Shown: positions 35,329-44,224 of the stretch, piece after piece
Layout of the letters: the number at the start of each line of letters is the position of its first letter
How positions within the stretch are numbered: position 1 is the stretch's first letter
NCBI GenBank assembly: GCA_046349875.1
Contig: JAXMBN010000004.1
Coordinates: forward strand, 124,001 to 188,000
Length of the DNA stretch: 64,000 nt
Origin: JAXMBN01 sp046349875
Lineage (GTDB): Bacteria > Planctomycetota > Planctomycetia > Pirellulales > Pirellulaceae
Direction of reading: 5' to 3'
Position numbers and translations under genes: made by a program
The notes under the pieces: model-generated
Seen by the model: only the letters and a program-made list of their open reading frames with translations
What the model was told of the DNA's origin: nothing
Database searches by the model: none

Positions 35329-36390
35329 ATGACTACAACTTATAAAGATAGTGGCGTCGATTTGGAACTCTACGAAGATTCCATGAAACGACTCCCCAAG
35401 TGGATGCATCGCACTTTCAGCCCTCGCGTAGTGCGCAATGATGGTGGCTTCGCTGGATTGTTTCGTCTCGATTTTGCAGGACCACTTTTCGCCCGCAACT
35501 ATCGCGATCCGATTCTCGTCTCGGGAACCGATGGTGTTGGCACCAAACTAAAGGTGGCATTGAAAGCCGGACGTCATGCCACTGTAGGCATCGATTTAGT
35601 TGCCATGTGTGTGAATGACGTACTTTGTACGGGCGCTGAGCCGCTGTTCTTTTTAGATTATGTGGCGATGTCGCGCGACAATCCGCCTCTACTCGAAGAG
35701 ATAGTGAAAGGCGTCGCCGAAGGTTGCGTGCAAGCCGATTGCAGTTTGCTCGGTGGGGAGACGGCTATCATGCCCGATCTCTATTCAGGCGATGACTATG
35801 ATCTCGCGGGCTTTTCGGTCGGTGTCGTGGAAAAACGGCACCTTGTAACGGGCCAGGCGATCAGCGAAGGAGATGTTATTCTAGGAATCGCTTCCTCAGG
35901 CGTTCACTCCAATGGCTTCAGCCTCGTTCGCAAAATTGTTTTCGAGAAAGCAAAACTTGGCATCGACGATTTCGTTCCCGATCTCAATGAAACCGTTGGG
36001 GATTGCCTTCTTCGTCCAACATTGATTTATGCTTCCTTGTTGCGGAGCATTTTGAATCACTATCGCGTAAAGAATGTGGTTCATGGAATCGGCCACATTA
36101 CCGGCGGAGGTTTGCTCGAAAATACCGAACGCATCCTGCCACCGCATGTCGATCTCGTCTTTGAAAAGGGAACGTGGGACATTCCTCCTGTTTTCACTTG
36201 GCTTCAGAAGCTTGGCAATGTTCCTGAAGATGAAATGTACCATGTATTCAACATGGGGATTGGCTTTACGCTCGTGGTAAGCCCCTTCTATGCCAACAAG
36301 ATTGCCGAATTGATTACCGGCGCCGGATATCGTTGCTGGCAAATCGGCTCAGCCCAAGCAGGCTCAGGAAAGAGCCGCTGGAAATCCTGA
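35329..36390 (+). CDS. purM: Phosphoribosylformylglycinamidine cyclo-ligase
   Basis: AIR synthetase, the fifth step of de novo purine synthesis, ATP-dependent. 353 aa. It starts MTTTYKDSGVDLELYEDSM, the PurM N-terminus, then has LVSGTDGVGTKLKVAL (nucleotide-binding), GIDLVAMCVNDVLCTGAEPLFFLDY, LLGGETAIMPDLY and GIASSGVHSNGFSLVR, ending near GYRCWQIGSA. The upstream in-frame ATG at 35281 would add 16 residues without family similarity. No other pur genes are adjacent. Confidence 0.96.
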   Translation: MTTTYKDSGVDLELYEDSMKRLPKWMHRTFSPRVVRNDGGFAGLFRLDFAGPLFARNYRDPILVSGTDGVGTKLKVALKAGRHATVGIDLVAMCVNDVLCTGAEPLFFLDYVAMSRDNPPLLEEIVKGVAEGCVQADCSLLGGETAIMPDLYSGDDYDLAGFSVGVVEKRHLVTGQAISEGDVILGIASSGVHSNGFSLVRKIVFEKAKLGIDDFVPDLNETVGDCLLRPTLIYASLLRSILNHYRVKNVVHGIGHITGGGLLENTERILPPHVDLVFEKGTWDIPPVFTWLQKLGNVPEDEMYHVFNMGIGFTLVVSPFYANKIAELITGAGYRCWQIGSAQAGSGKSRWKS

Positions 36391-36502
36391 ACAACTCCGC
36401 ATTCGCTCAACGCGTAGGATCATCGTTCCAACTTCAAACCATTGCGGAGCGACGAACTCTCCGCAGAGATTACTGCGAGTACTCGAAGCACTGGGCTAGT
36501 CC

Positions 36503-37531
36503 TTAAGGCGCTGGCCGCGACGGTCGCTGCGGTTGTGGATATAAGCAGCAATCCACAGGACAAACATCGTGACTTGGACCAAGACATCCGAGAGCCAGCT
36601 TTTCCATGGTCGGATCCAATCTTTCTTCGATCAACTCTCGGATCATGCGAATAAATCGTGGATGAACGCCAATCGTTGGTGATCGTACAAATTGAATGCC
36701 CAAAGCATCACATTGTTCCTTGGCTTCGGTATCCAAATCGAACAGCACTTCAATGTGATCTGAAAGAAATCCAATGGGCTGAACGATGACGCTCTTGATT
36801 CCCTTCTCTTGATGAAGAGCTTCGATACGATCGACAACATCCGGCTCAAGCCAGGGTTGTTGCGGTGGGCCCGAACGGCTTTGAAAAACCAATTCCCAAT
36901 GATCATGACCCGCGAGTTCGGCGATCAGCCGCGCTGCCTCACGCAGTTGCTTTTCATAGCGGCAATGATCTGCCATCGACTGAGGAATACTATGGGCCGT
37001 AAACAGAACCGGAGTTGACGCACGTAGATCCTCAGAAATCATTCCCAAGGATGACTTGAGAATTTCAGCCTGAGGTTCGATGAAGCCTGGATGATTGAAG
37101 GGCATCCGGACTTTTTCAACCACTGGAGCATTTGCTCCAACGGTTTCCTGAGCGGCGGCGATGTTCTCGCGGTACTGACGACACCCACTGTACGAGCTAA
37201 AGGTGGAAGTAAAGAACGCCAGTGCCCTGCGCACTCCACGATCCGCCATTTCCTGCATGGTATCTGGGAGCATTGGATGCCAATTGCGATTTCCCCAGTA
37301 GATGGGCAACGTGATGCCTGCTTGATCGAGCTCTACCCGCAACGCCGCAATCATCGCCCTGCATTGCTCATTGATTGGACTCACTCCACCAAAATGCATG
37401 TAATGCTCTTCGACTTCGAGCATCCGTTCGCGAGGAACGTTCTTTCCTCGCAACACATTTTCCAAGAAAGGCATCACGTCGTTGGGGCCCTCCGGACCTC
37501 CGAACGACACCACCAGAATTGCGTCGTACAT
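36503..37531 (-). CDS. hemH: Ferrochelatase family protein
   Basis: Inserts ferrous iron into a porphyrin at the end of heme synthesis. 342 aa. It begins MYDAILVVSFGGPEGPNDVM, the ferrochelatase/coproporphyrin ferrochelatase start, followed by HYMHFGGVSPINEQ, YWGNRNWHPML, FTSTFSSYSGCRQY (active-site face) and LFTAHSIPQSM with the metal-site His. The VSFGGPEGP wording is closest to the coproporphyrin-dependent group, but which porphyrin is used cannot be decided by eye. The C-terminus has four clustered Cys (CLGPSHDVC then PVDCC), compatible with an Fe-S site. hemDE lies 2.3 kb away on the other strand. Confidence 0.93.
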   Translation of the reverse strand: MYDAILVVSFGGPEGPNDVMPFLENVLRGKNVPRERMLEVEEHYMHFGGVSPINEQCRAMIAALRVELDQAGITLPIYWGNRNWHPMLPDTMQEMADRGVRRALAFFTSTFSSYSGCRQYRENIAAAQETVGANAPVVEKVRMPFNHPGFIEPQAEILKSSLGMISEDLRASTPVLFTAHSIPQSMADHCRYEKQLREAARLIAELAGHDHWELVFQSRSGPPQQPWLEPDVVDRIEALHQEKGIKSVIVQPIGFLSDHIEVLFDLDTEAKEQCDALGIQFVRSPTIGVHPRFIRMIRELIEERLDPTMEKLALGCLGPSHDVCPVDCCLYPQPQRPSRPAP

Positions 37532-37571
37532 AGCAACCTTCTTCTTCGATTCGGTTTTATTTTCAGTGCAA

Positions 37572-38456
37572 TTAGGGGAGCATTTTTAGGGACTTGAGCC
37601 ACTGTTCGCATAGCATGGGCCAATGCTCGGCCCCAGCCATTCCCTTGGCGAGCCCAACACCGTGGCGACCTTTGGGAAAGACATGCAATTCGCTCAAGAC
37701 ACCTTTTTCCACCAGGGCACCATAGAATTTGAGACTATTGATCGGCAACACCACCTTATCTTCTTGGGTATGAAACAAAAACGTTGGTGGCGTTGCTTCC
37801 GAAACATGATATTCATTTGACAAGCTTCGAACGAGTTCGGGATCTGGAGCATCGCCAAGGAGGTTCTTTTGGCTTCCGAGGTGCGTGTAGGGCTGCCCCA
37901 TTCCAATGACGGGATAGCAGAGGATTCCAAAGTCCGGTCGCGAAGACTGCTTGGCGACTGGATCAACGCTCGATGCATCTCCTGCATCAAAATGCGTAAG
38001 AACCGTCGACACCAAATGCCCCCCCGCCGAAAATCCAATGATGCCGATTCGTTCTGGATCGACATTCCACTCAGATGCTTGATTCCGCATCAAGCGGACG
38101 GCTCTTTGTGCGTCCTGCAAAGGGCATGGGTGACCATATCCTTTTCCGCGATGCCGATAATCGCAAATCAGAGCCACCATACCCATGGAATTGGCCCATC
38201 GAGCGATTTGGTGGCCTTCGTGATCCATGGCCAGTCCTCCGTAACCGCCGCCTGGGCAGATGACGAGGCCTGGCTTCTTTTCTTTGGAGTCGAGTCCGTA
38301 GAGAATTCCTTGGGGTTGATCCTTGGCTTCGCTACCTAGTGCACCTGGTGCTCCGTCTTTCCACAGCGGTAAGCTCTTGGGCTCCGCCGCATGCAAAGGA
38401 ACGCACCAACCGACAAGCATTAGAAAACACGTAGACCAAAAGACTCGAGACATCAT
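37572..38456 (-). CDS. Exported alpha/beta-hydrolase, esterase-like
   Basis: A 294-aa protein with a signal peptide (VFWSTCFLMLVGWCVPLHA). The hydrolase core is clear: VICPGGGYGGLAMDHEG (oxyanion loop), nucleophile elbow IGFSAGGHLV, LFHTQEDKVVLPINS with the acid Asp, and FPKGRHGVGLA with the catalytic His. The overall shape resembles planctomycete acetyl-xylan-esterase-like or BD-FAE-type carbohydrate esterases. It ends 41 bp before the hemH start on the same strand, so cotranscription is possible. Substrate unknown. Confidence 0.88.
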   Translation of the reverse strand: MMSRVFWSTCFLMLVGWCVPLHAAEPKSLPLWKDGAPGALGSEAKDQPQGILYGLDSKEKKPGLVICPGGGYGGLAMDHEGHQIARWANSMGMVALICDYRHRGKGYGHPCPLQDAQRAVRLMRNQASEWNVDPERIGIIGFSAGGHLVSTVLTHFDAGDASSVDPVAKQSSRPDFGILCYPVIGMGQPYTHLGSQKNLLGDAPDPELVRSLSNEYHVSEATPPTFLFHTQEDKVVLPINSLKFYGALVEKGVLSELHVFPKGRHGVGLAKGMAGAEHWPMLCEQWLKSLKMLP

Positions 38457-38534
38457 TCATTCTCCTTGGATGAAGATCATGTTTCTGCGAGCGATATCCG
38501 GTTTTCGCGGCCGAATCGGCTATTTTGAAGCTGG

Positions 38535-39689
38535 TCAGGGACGCGTGGCGAGTGCCGCAGTGAACCCGATGATATCACCTCGCTCGCTCGATTGTTTGAG
38601 CATCGGCTCAAAATCCCGTGCCGCCGCACTCAGCTCAAGGATCGACGGGGCAATCCCGCAGGGACGCATACCCTCGGGCATTCTCCGAAGCAAGAAATGC
38701 AGTGCTTCCATCGGCCGCCCAATTCGAGCCAGCAAATCGGCATAGGTTTCGATCGCAACCGTTCCGTGCTCTTCCATATCCAGCGATTCGGCCTTTTGCA
38801 GAAAGAGCTTCAGGTTTGGATCGACATGAATCCCCAATAACGTTTGAAACAATGCCCGAGACATCGCATAAAGATCACCAAAGGGCTCATCCCCTGGGTA
38901 TTGGTATTGAGGATGAAGGAGGACTCCATAATGTGTTAGATCCAAGGCCTTAGCGATAAGCTCTTTGTCATCGAGAACTCGTGCGAATCGTACCGTAGAA
39001 GAAAGATGAGTCGTATCCATATGATACGTGCCATCCTTCAACCATGTCGGACGGGCTAGTAACATTGCCTCAGCCGATGTTTCCGCAGGCTCTTTGCCTT
39101 CACGACGACGAAGATCCGCCTTCATCCCATCCAAGAGTTCGGTATGAACATGCCTCAACAATTCGGCCACGGCCTGCTGTTGCTCGTGACGACCTCGCAT
39201 CGAAACGATGGATTCCATCATCGTGATGGTGTTGCATGTTCCGCGATGTTCGAGGCTAAGTCGAGTTCCGCGTCCAACATCAACCGCTTCATGCACCAAG
39301 ATCTGAAGCATGAGATCCAAGTTTTCGCTATCGACAGGAATTTTCGCGAGGGCTTGTGCCGCACCTTCGCGATCGCCAACAGGTCGCAGGTACATCCATC
39401 CTTCTTCGATGCGACCTTCTTCAAGCAAGCCTAGTCCAACCTCACGACAAGCTCGCAAGAGATCACGCTCCAATAAGTCCTGCTCTTCAATCGTTAAAGC
39501 TTGCGCACCTTCCATGGCTACCGCAGGTACCCCAAGCCGCAATCTACTTTGCATCTTCAATGCTTCGAAGAGTTCACGGAATTTCTTTTGCGATCGAAGG
39601 TATTGCACCAGTTCATCGACGGCCACTTTAGGACCGGACTTCATTCTCGCGTCGGTTATTCGTTGAAAGATCGATTCGTCTGGTACCAT
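38535..39689 (-). CDS. Helical TPR-like cytoplasmic protein, function unknown
   Basis: A 384-aa protein without signal or membrane segments. It is almost entirely alpha-helical with Leu/Ala-rich helix pairs (FRELFEALKMQSRLRLGVPA, RLLEEGRIEEG-type helices, IETYADLLARIGRPMEALHFLLRRM), resembling TPR-like solenoids. Conserved-looking polar patches include EHRGTCNTITMME and HPQYQYPGDEPFGDLY, which may form a binding surface. It diverges from hemDE across a 160-bp gap. I recognise no named family. Confidence 0.8.
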   Translation of the reverse strand: MVPDESIFQRITDARMKSGPKVAVDELVQYLRSQKKFRELFEALKMQSRLRLGVPAVAMEGAQALTIEEQDLLERDLLRACREVGLGLLEEGRIEEGWMYLRPVGDREGAAQALAKIPVDSENLDLMLQILVHEAVDVGRGTRLSLEHRGTCNTITMMESIVSMRGRHEQQQAVAELLRHVHTELLDGMKADLRRREGKEPAETSAEAMLLARPTWLKDGTYHMDTTHLSSTVRFARVLDDKELIAKALDLTHYGVLLHPQYQYPGDEPFGDLYAMSRALFQTLLGIHVDPNLKLFLQKAESLDMEEHGTVAIETYADLLARIGRPMEALHFLLRRMPEGMRPCGIAPSILELSAAARDFEPMLKQSSERGDIIGFTAALATRP

Positions 39690-39712
39690 GATTTCTCAAT
39701 TCGGATACGATG

Positions 39713-39733
39713 GAGTCGTGTTTAATACGACTC
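39713..39733. promoter_or_regulatory. Inverted repeat upstream of the 384-aa gene
   Basis: GAGTCGT and ACGACTC are separated by 7 bp, 24 bp upstream of the minus-strand start at 39689. It could be an operator or a leader hairpin. The adjacent CTCGTTAAC also occurs in the dyad at 9511-9528. Confidence 0.4.
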
Positions 39734-39750
39734 GTTAACTTAAAGACGCA

Positions 39751-39836
39751 AGCCTGCGAAAAATAGGCTGTTGCGCAGGGTAGGATTCCTTTAGCCTAAC
39801 GCAAATCCTTACCAAGCCAACCCGAGGGAACTCGGG
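39751..39836 (+). promoter_or_regulatory. Structured leader upstream of hemDE (three candidate hairpins)
   Basis: Three hairpins can form: AGCCT (39751-39755) with AGGCT (39765-39769); AGGATT (39782-39787) with AATCCT (39804-39809); and CCCGAG-GGAA-CTCGGG (39821-39836) with a GNRA loop, 13 nt before the hemDE ATG. The first can be replaced by CCTGCG/CGCAGG or by pairing AGGCT with a second AGCCT at 39793. It matches no riboswitch I recognise. Confidence 0.4.
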
Positions 39837-39849
39837 CTCACGCGAATTC

Positions 39850-41784
39850 ATGAACATTCAACAACCCTCGTTTCAATCGCTTCGTGTTGCCTCCCTGGAA
39901 AGCCGTAGAAGTGAGGACATGCAGCGTTTGATCGAACGATTTGGGGGGCAAGCGTTCGTCAGCCCTTCCATGCGTGAAGTTCCTATTCCCGAGAACCGAG
40001 ACGCGGTCGATTTTGCCTACCGTGTGATGACGGGTGAAATCAATATCGTTCTGTTTCTGACCGGCGTTGGTTTCAAACATCTGCTCACGTCCATTGAGAA
40101 ACATGTGGATCTTCAGCGTTTTCTCAATGCTCTTTCGGATGTCACCACAGTGGCTCGCGGTCCTAAACCCGTGGCCGCCATGCGCGATTTTGGTCTCCAG
40201 CCAACCTATCGCGTTCAAGAGCCCAATACTTGGCGGGAAATGCTCCACCTTATCGACGAGCAAATCCCCGTTACGAACCAAATCGTAGGCATTCAAGAAT
40301 ATGGTGCCACCAATCGTTCGTTGGTTGCAGGACTGGAAGCTCGCGGTGCGCAAGTTGTTTCACTTCGCGTTTATCAGTGGGAGCTTCCTCAGGATTCGCG
40401 GCCCCTTGAACAAAACATGCGAGCCATCATACGAGGTGAACGAGACCTCTTGATGGTGACGAGCGCTCACCAAATCGTCAATCTACTTCGATTGGCAGAA
40501 GGGATGCGATGTGAAGCAGAGTTACGAACAGCTCTTGAAAAGATGCTTATCTGTTCGATTGGACCAACCACGAGTGAGATGATTCAGCATTTGCAATTGC
40601 AAGTCGATATCGAACCGGAAAATCCCAAGATGGGACACCTGGTTCAAACAGCAGCCGAGAAAGCCAACCGCATGCTGTCCGCCAAACGATTGCCGCTGCA
40701 CATATCGGTGAGCCAGCGATCTGCTTCGAATGAAACGGCAAATACGCCTCATCCATCGCAGAACAGTCACTTCATGCGAGCCTGCCGTCGCCAACCATCC
40801 AGCGTTACGCCGATTTGGTTGATGCGTCAGGCGGGAAGATACATGGCAGAGTATCGCGCCGTTCGCGAAAAGGTCGGCTTTCTTGAACTTTGTAAGAACC
40901 CTGCTTTATGCGCTGAGGTCATGGTAACTGCCGTTACCAAACTGGGAGTTGATGCAGCCATTATTTTTTCCGATTTGCTTCCGATCCTAGAACCGATGGG
41001 AATGGATTTGGAATTTGCAGCAGGTGATGGACCAGTCATCCACAACCCGATACGAACGGGTCAAGATATCGATCGAATCCATGCACTCGAATCGATGGAA
41101 CCGCTTCAATTTGTTGCGGATACGGTCACGATGACGCGCCGAGCTCTGCCGGATCACATTCCCGTTATCGGATTTTCGGGTTCACCCTTTACGCTCGCAA
41201 GCTACATGATCGAAGGTGGCGGAAGTCGCAATTATGCCTTCACAAAGACGCTGATGTACTCTGACGAAGGGGCATGGCGCGTTCTCATGTCCAAGCTCGC
41301 ATCCTCAATCAGTCTCTACCTCAACGAACAGATACTGGCAGGAGCTCAATGCGTTCAATTGTTTGATTCGTGGGCTGGCTGTATGGCTCCCACCGACTAT
41401 GAACGTTATGTCCTTCCCTACATGAATCAGATTCTGGAATCGATTATCCCCAATGTCCCCGTCATCAATTTTTCAACCGGCAATCCTATGTTGACGACGA
41501 TGCTACGCGGTGATCGACGAACCGTAGTGGGCCTGGATTGGCGAATTGGTCTGGATGTAGGCTGGGACATGGCAGGCAATGATCGCGCGGTTCAAGGAAA
41601 CCTGGATCCGCTCGTTCTTCTAGGCGATCGCGCCACGATACGACGAGAAGTAAAGCGAGTCCTCCAGGAAGCACAGGGCAGGGCGGGGCACATCTTCAAT
41701 CTTGGCCACGGCATCCTTCCCCAAACGCCAGTTGAAAACGCTATCGCCCTCGTCGATATGGTTCACGAACTGAGTGCGCGATAG
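39850..41784 (+). CDS. hemDE: Fused uroporphyrinogen-III synthase / uroporphyrinogen decarboxylase
   Basis: A 644-aa bifunctional protein for two consecutive heme steps. Residues about 1-285 are HemD-like: VASLESRRSEDMQRLIERFGG, FLTGVGFKHLL, VARGPKPVAAM, RVYQWELP, LLMVTSAHQIVNLLRLA, CSIGPTTSEMI. A linker of about 25 residues rich in Ser/Asn/His leads to HemE from about 309: WLMRQAGRYM (substrate Arg326, Arg330), SDLLPILEPMGMDLEFAAGDGP, GFSGSPFTLASYMIEGGGS, QLFDSWAG, NLGHGILPQTPVEN. There is no stop or frameshift in the linker, so it is a true fusion. The 3' end overlaps the convergent amidohydrolase gene by 44 bp. Confidence 0.94.
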   Translation: MNIQQPSFQSLRVASLESRRSEDMQRLIERFGGQAFVSPSMREVPIPENRDAVDFAYRVMTGEINIVLFLTGVGFKHLLTSIEKHVDLQRFLNALSDVTTVARGPKPVAAMRDFGLQPTYRVQEPNTWREMLHLIDEQIPVTNQIVGIQEYGATNRSLVAGLEARGAQVVSLRVYQWELPQDSRPLEQNMRAIIRGERDLLMVTSAHQIVNLLRLAEGMRCEAELRTALEKMLICSIGPTTSEMIQHLQLQVDIEPENPKMGHLVQTAAEKANRMLSAKRLPLHISVSQRSASNETANTPHPSQNSHFMRACRRQPSSVTPIWLMRQAGRYMAEYRAVREKVGFLELCKNPALCAEVMVTAVTKLGVDAAIIFSDLLPILEPMGMDLEFAAGDGPVIHNPIRTGQDIDRIHALESMEPLQFVADTVTMTRRALPDHIPVIGFSGSPFTLASYMIEGGGSRNYAFTKTLMYSDEGAWRVLMSKLASSISLYLNEQILAGAQCVQLFDSWAGCMAPTDYERYVLPYMNQILESIIPNVPVINFSTGNPMLTTMLRGDRRTVVGLDWRIGLDVGWDMAGNDRAVQGNLDPLVLLGDRATIRREVKRVLQEAQGRAGHIFNLGHGILPQTPVENAIALVDMVHELSAR

Positions 41785-43018
41785 GCAAGAGTGGATTACT
41801 AGAGTCGAGGATAAACTCTGCAACCTTTTTGGAATCCGCGGTTGGGCAGGCAACACTGACCATGGGCGACAACGATCCCACTCGGAGCGTCCCAAAATGT
41901 TCTTCGATACCAAGGAAGCGGGCGGGAGCTTCCGAGATCATGGATAGGCATATGCGAGGTTCGATCGAGTGATTCGCATAGAGAAATCGAGCCTCCTCTA
42001 AGATGCTCAAGTCAGGGTTAGAAGCGAGCGAATCGGTCCCCAAAAAAACAGGGATGCCTCGTTTGATAAGATCTTTCCACGGATGCGGCTCATGATGAAA
42101 GAAGGCATGTGTTCGAGGACAGTAAACCACAGCAAGATTGTTTTGGCTGGTCAAGAACTGTCGGCATGCCTCGTCTAAGTAATTGCCATGGACGACCAAT
42201 GCCCGCGCGGCACTAGCTAGAACATGCAAGTATTCGACCAAACTGTGGGGCTCTAGTTTCGAAACGCCTAACGGCGAAGAGAATTTCTCCAGCATCGCTG
42301 CGAACGGCCCAGTGCGTAAAGACACCCACTCGAGCTCTTCGCGAGACTCGGCTAGGTGCATGCTTACAAGGCAACCCGATTGGCAAGACTTTTGAACACT
42401 CAAACGCAAGAGAGATAGAGGTGTTGTGTACGGCGCATGCGGGCACCAACCGAAACTCGAATGGAAAACGCTACTGACGATCGAGGAATCTGGACACGAT
42501 AGCCGAGCCTCTGATTCGAATGCTTCGGCGCCTCGTAGGATTTCATCCTGACGAGAAGGCGTTGGCCCCATGAGTTCATACAAGGGCCAGACACTCGTTT
42601 CTGATGTCGATGTCAACCAATCCACACGCCAGGGCATGGTGATGTTGTCGACTACCAAACCAACACCATAGCGACTGGAGGCTTCTAGCCCCAATTGATA
42701 GGACCCGCGTCGAGTCTCCAGTAACGCAGAAGGTCCCGAAAGTTCCGCGACTGCTGCTGCAGCACGTCTTCGATGAGCAACCACATTCTCAATCCACCCT
42801 GGAAATGTACCAGGGAAGGCTATGGGATTTTGCAGATCGGAAAACTCAAGATGACAGTGCGCATTGACAAGGCGAGGCAATACACATACGTCGCCTAAGT
42901 CGATGTCACATGGTACCTGGCCATACTTGATGCCGTGGATGCGATTGGCATTGATTTCGAGAACAATATTCTCGCGTGGGCCATCATCTAACCATGCCCA
43001 TCGAGCTCGCATTCGCAT
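41741..43018 (-). CDS. Amidohydrolase family protein, possibly aminodeoxyfutalosine deaminase
   Basis: A 425-aa metal-dependent amidohydrolase. Motifs: VLPRLVNAHCHLEFSDL (HxH at 54-56), MHLAESREEL, ALVVHGNYLDE, VVYCPRTHAFF, VFLGTDSLASNPDLSILEE. These place it in the ATZ/TRZ, cytosine-deaminase-like branch. NAHCHLEFSDL and the CPRTH segment are like proteins annotated as 6-amino-6-deoxyfutalosine deaminase (MqnX, menaquinone route), but no other mqn gene is near, so this is tentative. The C-terminal 14 codons overlap hemDE tail to tail. It lies 11 bp downstream of the serine acetyltransferase gene and is probably cotranscribed with it. Confidence 0.85.
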   Translation of the reverse strand: MRMRARWAWLDDGPRENIVLEINANRIHGIKYGQVPCDIDLGDVCVLPRLVNAHCHLEFSDLQNPIAFPGTFPGWIENVVAHRRRAAAAVAELSGPSALLETRRGSYQLGLEASSRYGVGLVVDNITMPWRVDWLTSTSETSVWPLYELMGPTPSRQDEILRGAEAFESEARLSCPDSSIVSSVFHSSFGWCPHAPYTTPLSLLRLSVQKSCQSGCLVSMHLAESREELEWVSLRTGPFAAMLEKFSSPLGVSKLEPHSLVEYLHVLASAARALVVHGNYLDEACRQFLTSQNNLAVVYCPRTHAFFHHEPHPWKDLIKRGIPVFLGTDSLASNPDLSILEEARFLYANHSIEPRICLSMISEAPARFLGIEEHFGTLRVGSLSPMVSVACPTADSKKVAEFILDSSNPLLPIAHSVREPYRRGR

Positions 43019-43029
43019 CGATTGGCTCT

Positions 43030-43998
43030 TTAGATTTGGTAGTTGGCTTCAGGAAGCATATCGTCGGGCACTGCTCCTCGCATTTTCAACTTTGGCTTCT
43101 CTAAGACAACGGTAGTATTAGGAGCCACTGAGGAAGTAATCCAAACGCTCGATCCGATGACACTTCCTTTTCCGATGATCGTTTTGCCACCGAGGATAGT
43201 TGCATTTGCATAGATAACGACACCATCTTCAATCGTCGGATGGCGTTTGCTGCCTCGGATCAACTGACCATCAGAATCGGTTGGGAACGAGAGAGCACCA
43301 AGGGTAACACCTTGATAGAGCTTGACGTGTTCTCCGATCTCACATGTTTCACCGATCACCACACCTGTACCGTGATCAATGAAGAAATGCCGGCCGATCG
43401 TTGCACCCGGGTGGATATCAATTCCCGTTTCCTTGTGAGCCCATTCCGTCATCATCCGGGGAATAAAAGGAACTTTAAACTTGTGAAGTTCATGTGCAAT
43501 TCGATAGATCGAAATTGCTTCTAATCCAGGAAAACAGAAAACGATCTCATCGCGGTTGGATACAGATGGGTCACCAGCGAATGCCGCATCGACGTCCGTC
43601 GCCAAGATAGACCGCAGATAAGGAATGCGTTCTAGAAACGCGATTGCAATGGCCTGACCTTTGGCTTCGTAATCCGTTGGTTCAACACATTCGCTTTCCT
43701 TTTTGCGAACGCGATCATCGTGCTGAAGGGCACGTGCAATTTGGTTGGTAAGCTTGTCATGAAGATTGTCAATCAGGTTACCAACGTGGTAGGTTACATT
43801 GCCGATGTGCAACCCTTCGCGACGGCGATACCCCGGATACAGAATGTCCTTGAGATCTTCGAGGATTTGTACCACCACGTCATACTTGGGCAACGGGCAA
43901 TGACCGAGATGATTGATGGGATCACCTTGGATGTAAGTCTTTACGATTGCATCCGTAAGGCGTGGTAAGTTTTCCTTCAATCTTGCATCGGAGGCCAT
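43030..43998 (-). CDS. Serine O-acetyltransferase (EpsC type)
   Basis: Makes O-acetylserine from serine and acetyl-CoA for cysteine synthesis. 322 aa, close to the EpsC-type length. The N-terminal helical domain contains YPGYRRREGLHIGNVTYHVG; the C-terminal left-handed beta-helix has hexapeptide turns and the catalytic HPGATIGRHFFIDHGTGVVIGET, then GVTLGALSF, IRGSKRHPTIEDGVVIYANATILGG and a C-terminal Lys-rich tail. I chose the ATG at 43998 because AAGGGTGG lies 6-9 nt upstream. In-frame ATG 44061 or TTG 44079 would add 21-27 residues with weaker signals. Confidence 0.93.
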   Translation of the reverse strand: MASDARLKENLPRLTDAIVKTYIQGDPINHLGHCPLPKYDVVVQILEDLKDILYPGYRRREGLHIGNVTYHVGNLIDNLHDKLTNQIARALQHDDRVRKKESECVEPTDYEAKGQAIAIAFLERIPYLRSILATDVDAAFAGDPSVSNRDEIVFCFPGLEAISIYRIAHELHKFKVPFIPRMMTEWAHKETGIDIHPGATIGRHFFIDHGTGVVIGETCEIGEHVKLYQGVTLGALSFPTDSDGQLIRGSKRHPTIEDGVVIYANATILGGKTIIGKGSVIGSSVWITSSVAPNTTVVLEKPKLKMRGAVPDDMLPEANYQI

Positions 43999-44196
43999 GC
44001 TATCCACCCTTCCCGCTATCAACCGAGCTAATAGTCGGTCGTAAACCCGTGCTCCAACCATGCTTCTAGTCCCTGCCAAGCATCTTCGATGCTAGCAAAG
44101 CCCTCAAAAGCATCAATCCTGTTCGATTCTTATAAATCGTCACACACGAATCTACACTCAAGCCCCGAAATCTTAACCCCTACAACTTCCCACCCA
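43999..44196. other. Intergenic sequence upstream of the serine acetyltransferase
   Basis: Apart from a possible short N-terminal extension of the acetyltransferase to 44061, I see no gene or hairpin here. The stretch 44225-44503 on the other side of the REP unit is also empty; an open frame at 44236-44424 has no support. Confidence 0.3.
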
Positions 44197-44224
44197 ATTA
44201 GATGCCACCCATCTATATTTGACG
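44197..44224 (+). repeat. REP-like unit, CCACC loop, stem AGATG/CATCT
   Basis: The hairpin AGATG-ccacc-CATCT (44200-44214) is followed by ATATTTGAC. Compared with the units around the first RAYT, the central stem pair G-C is replaced by A-T on both sides, a compensatory change. It lies downstream of the second RAYT and is inverted relative to it. Confidence 0.8.
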
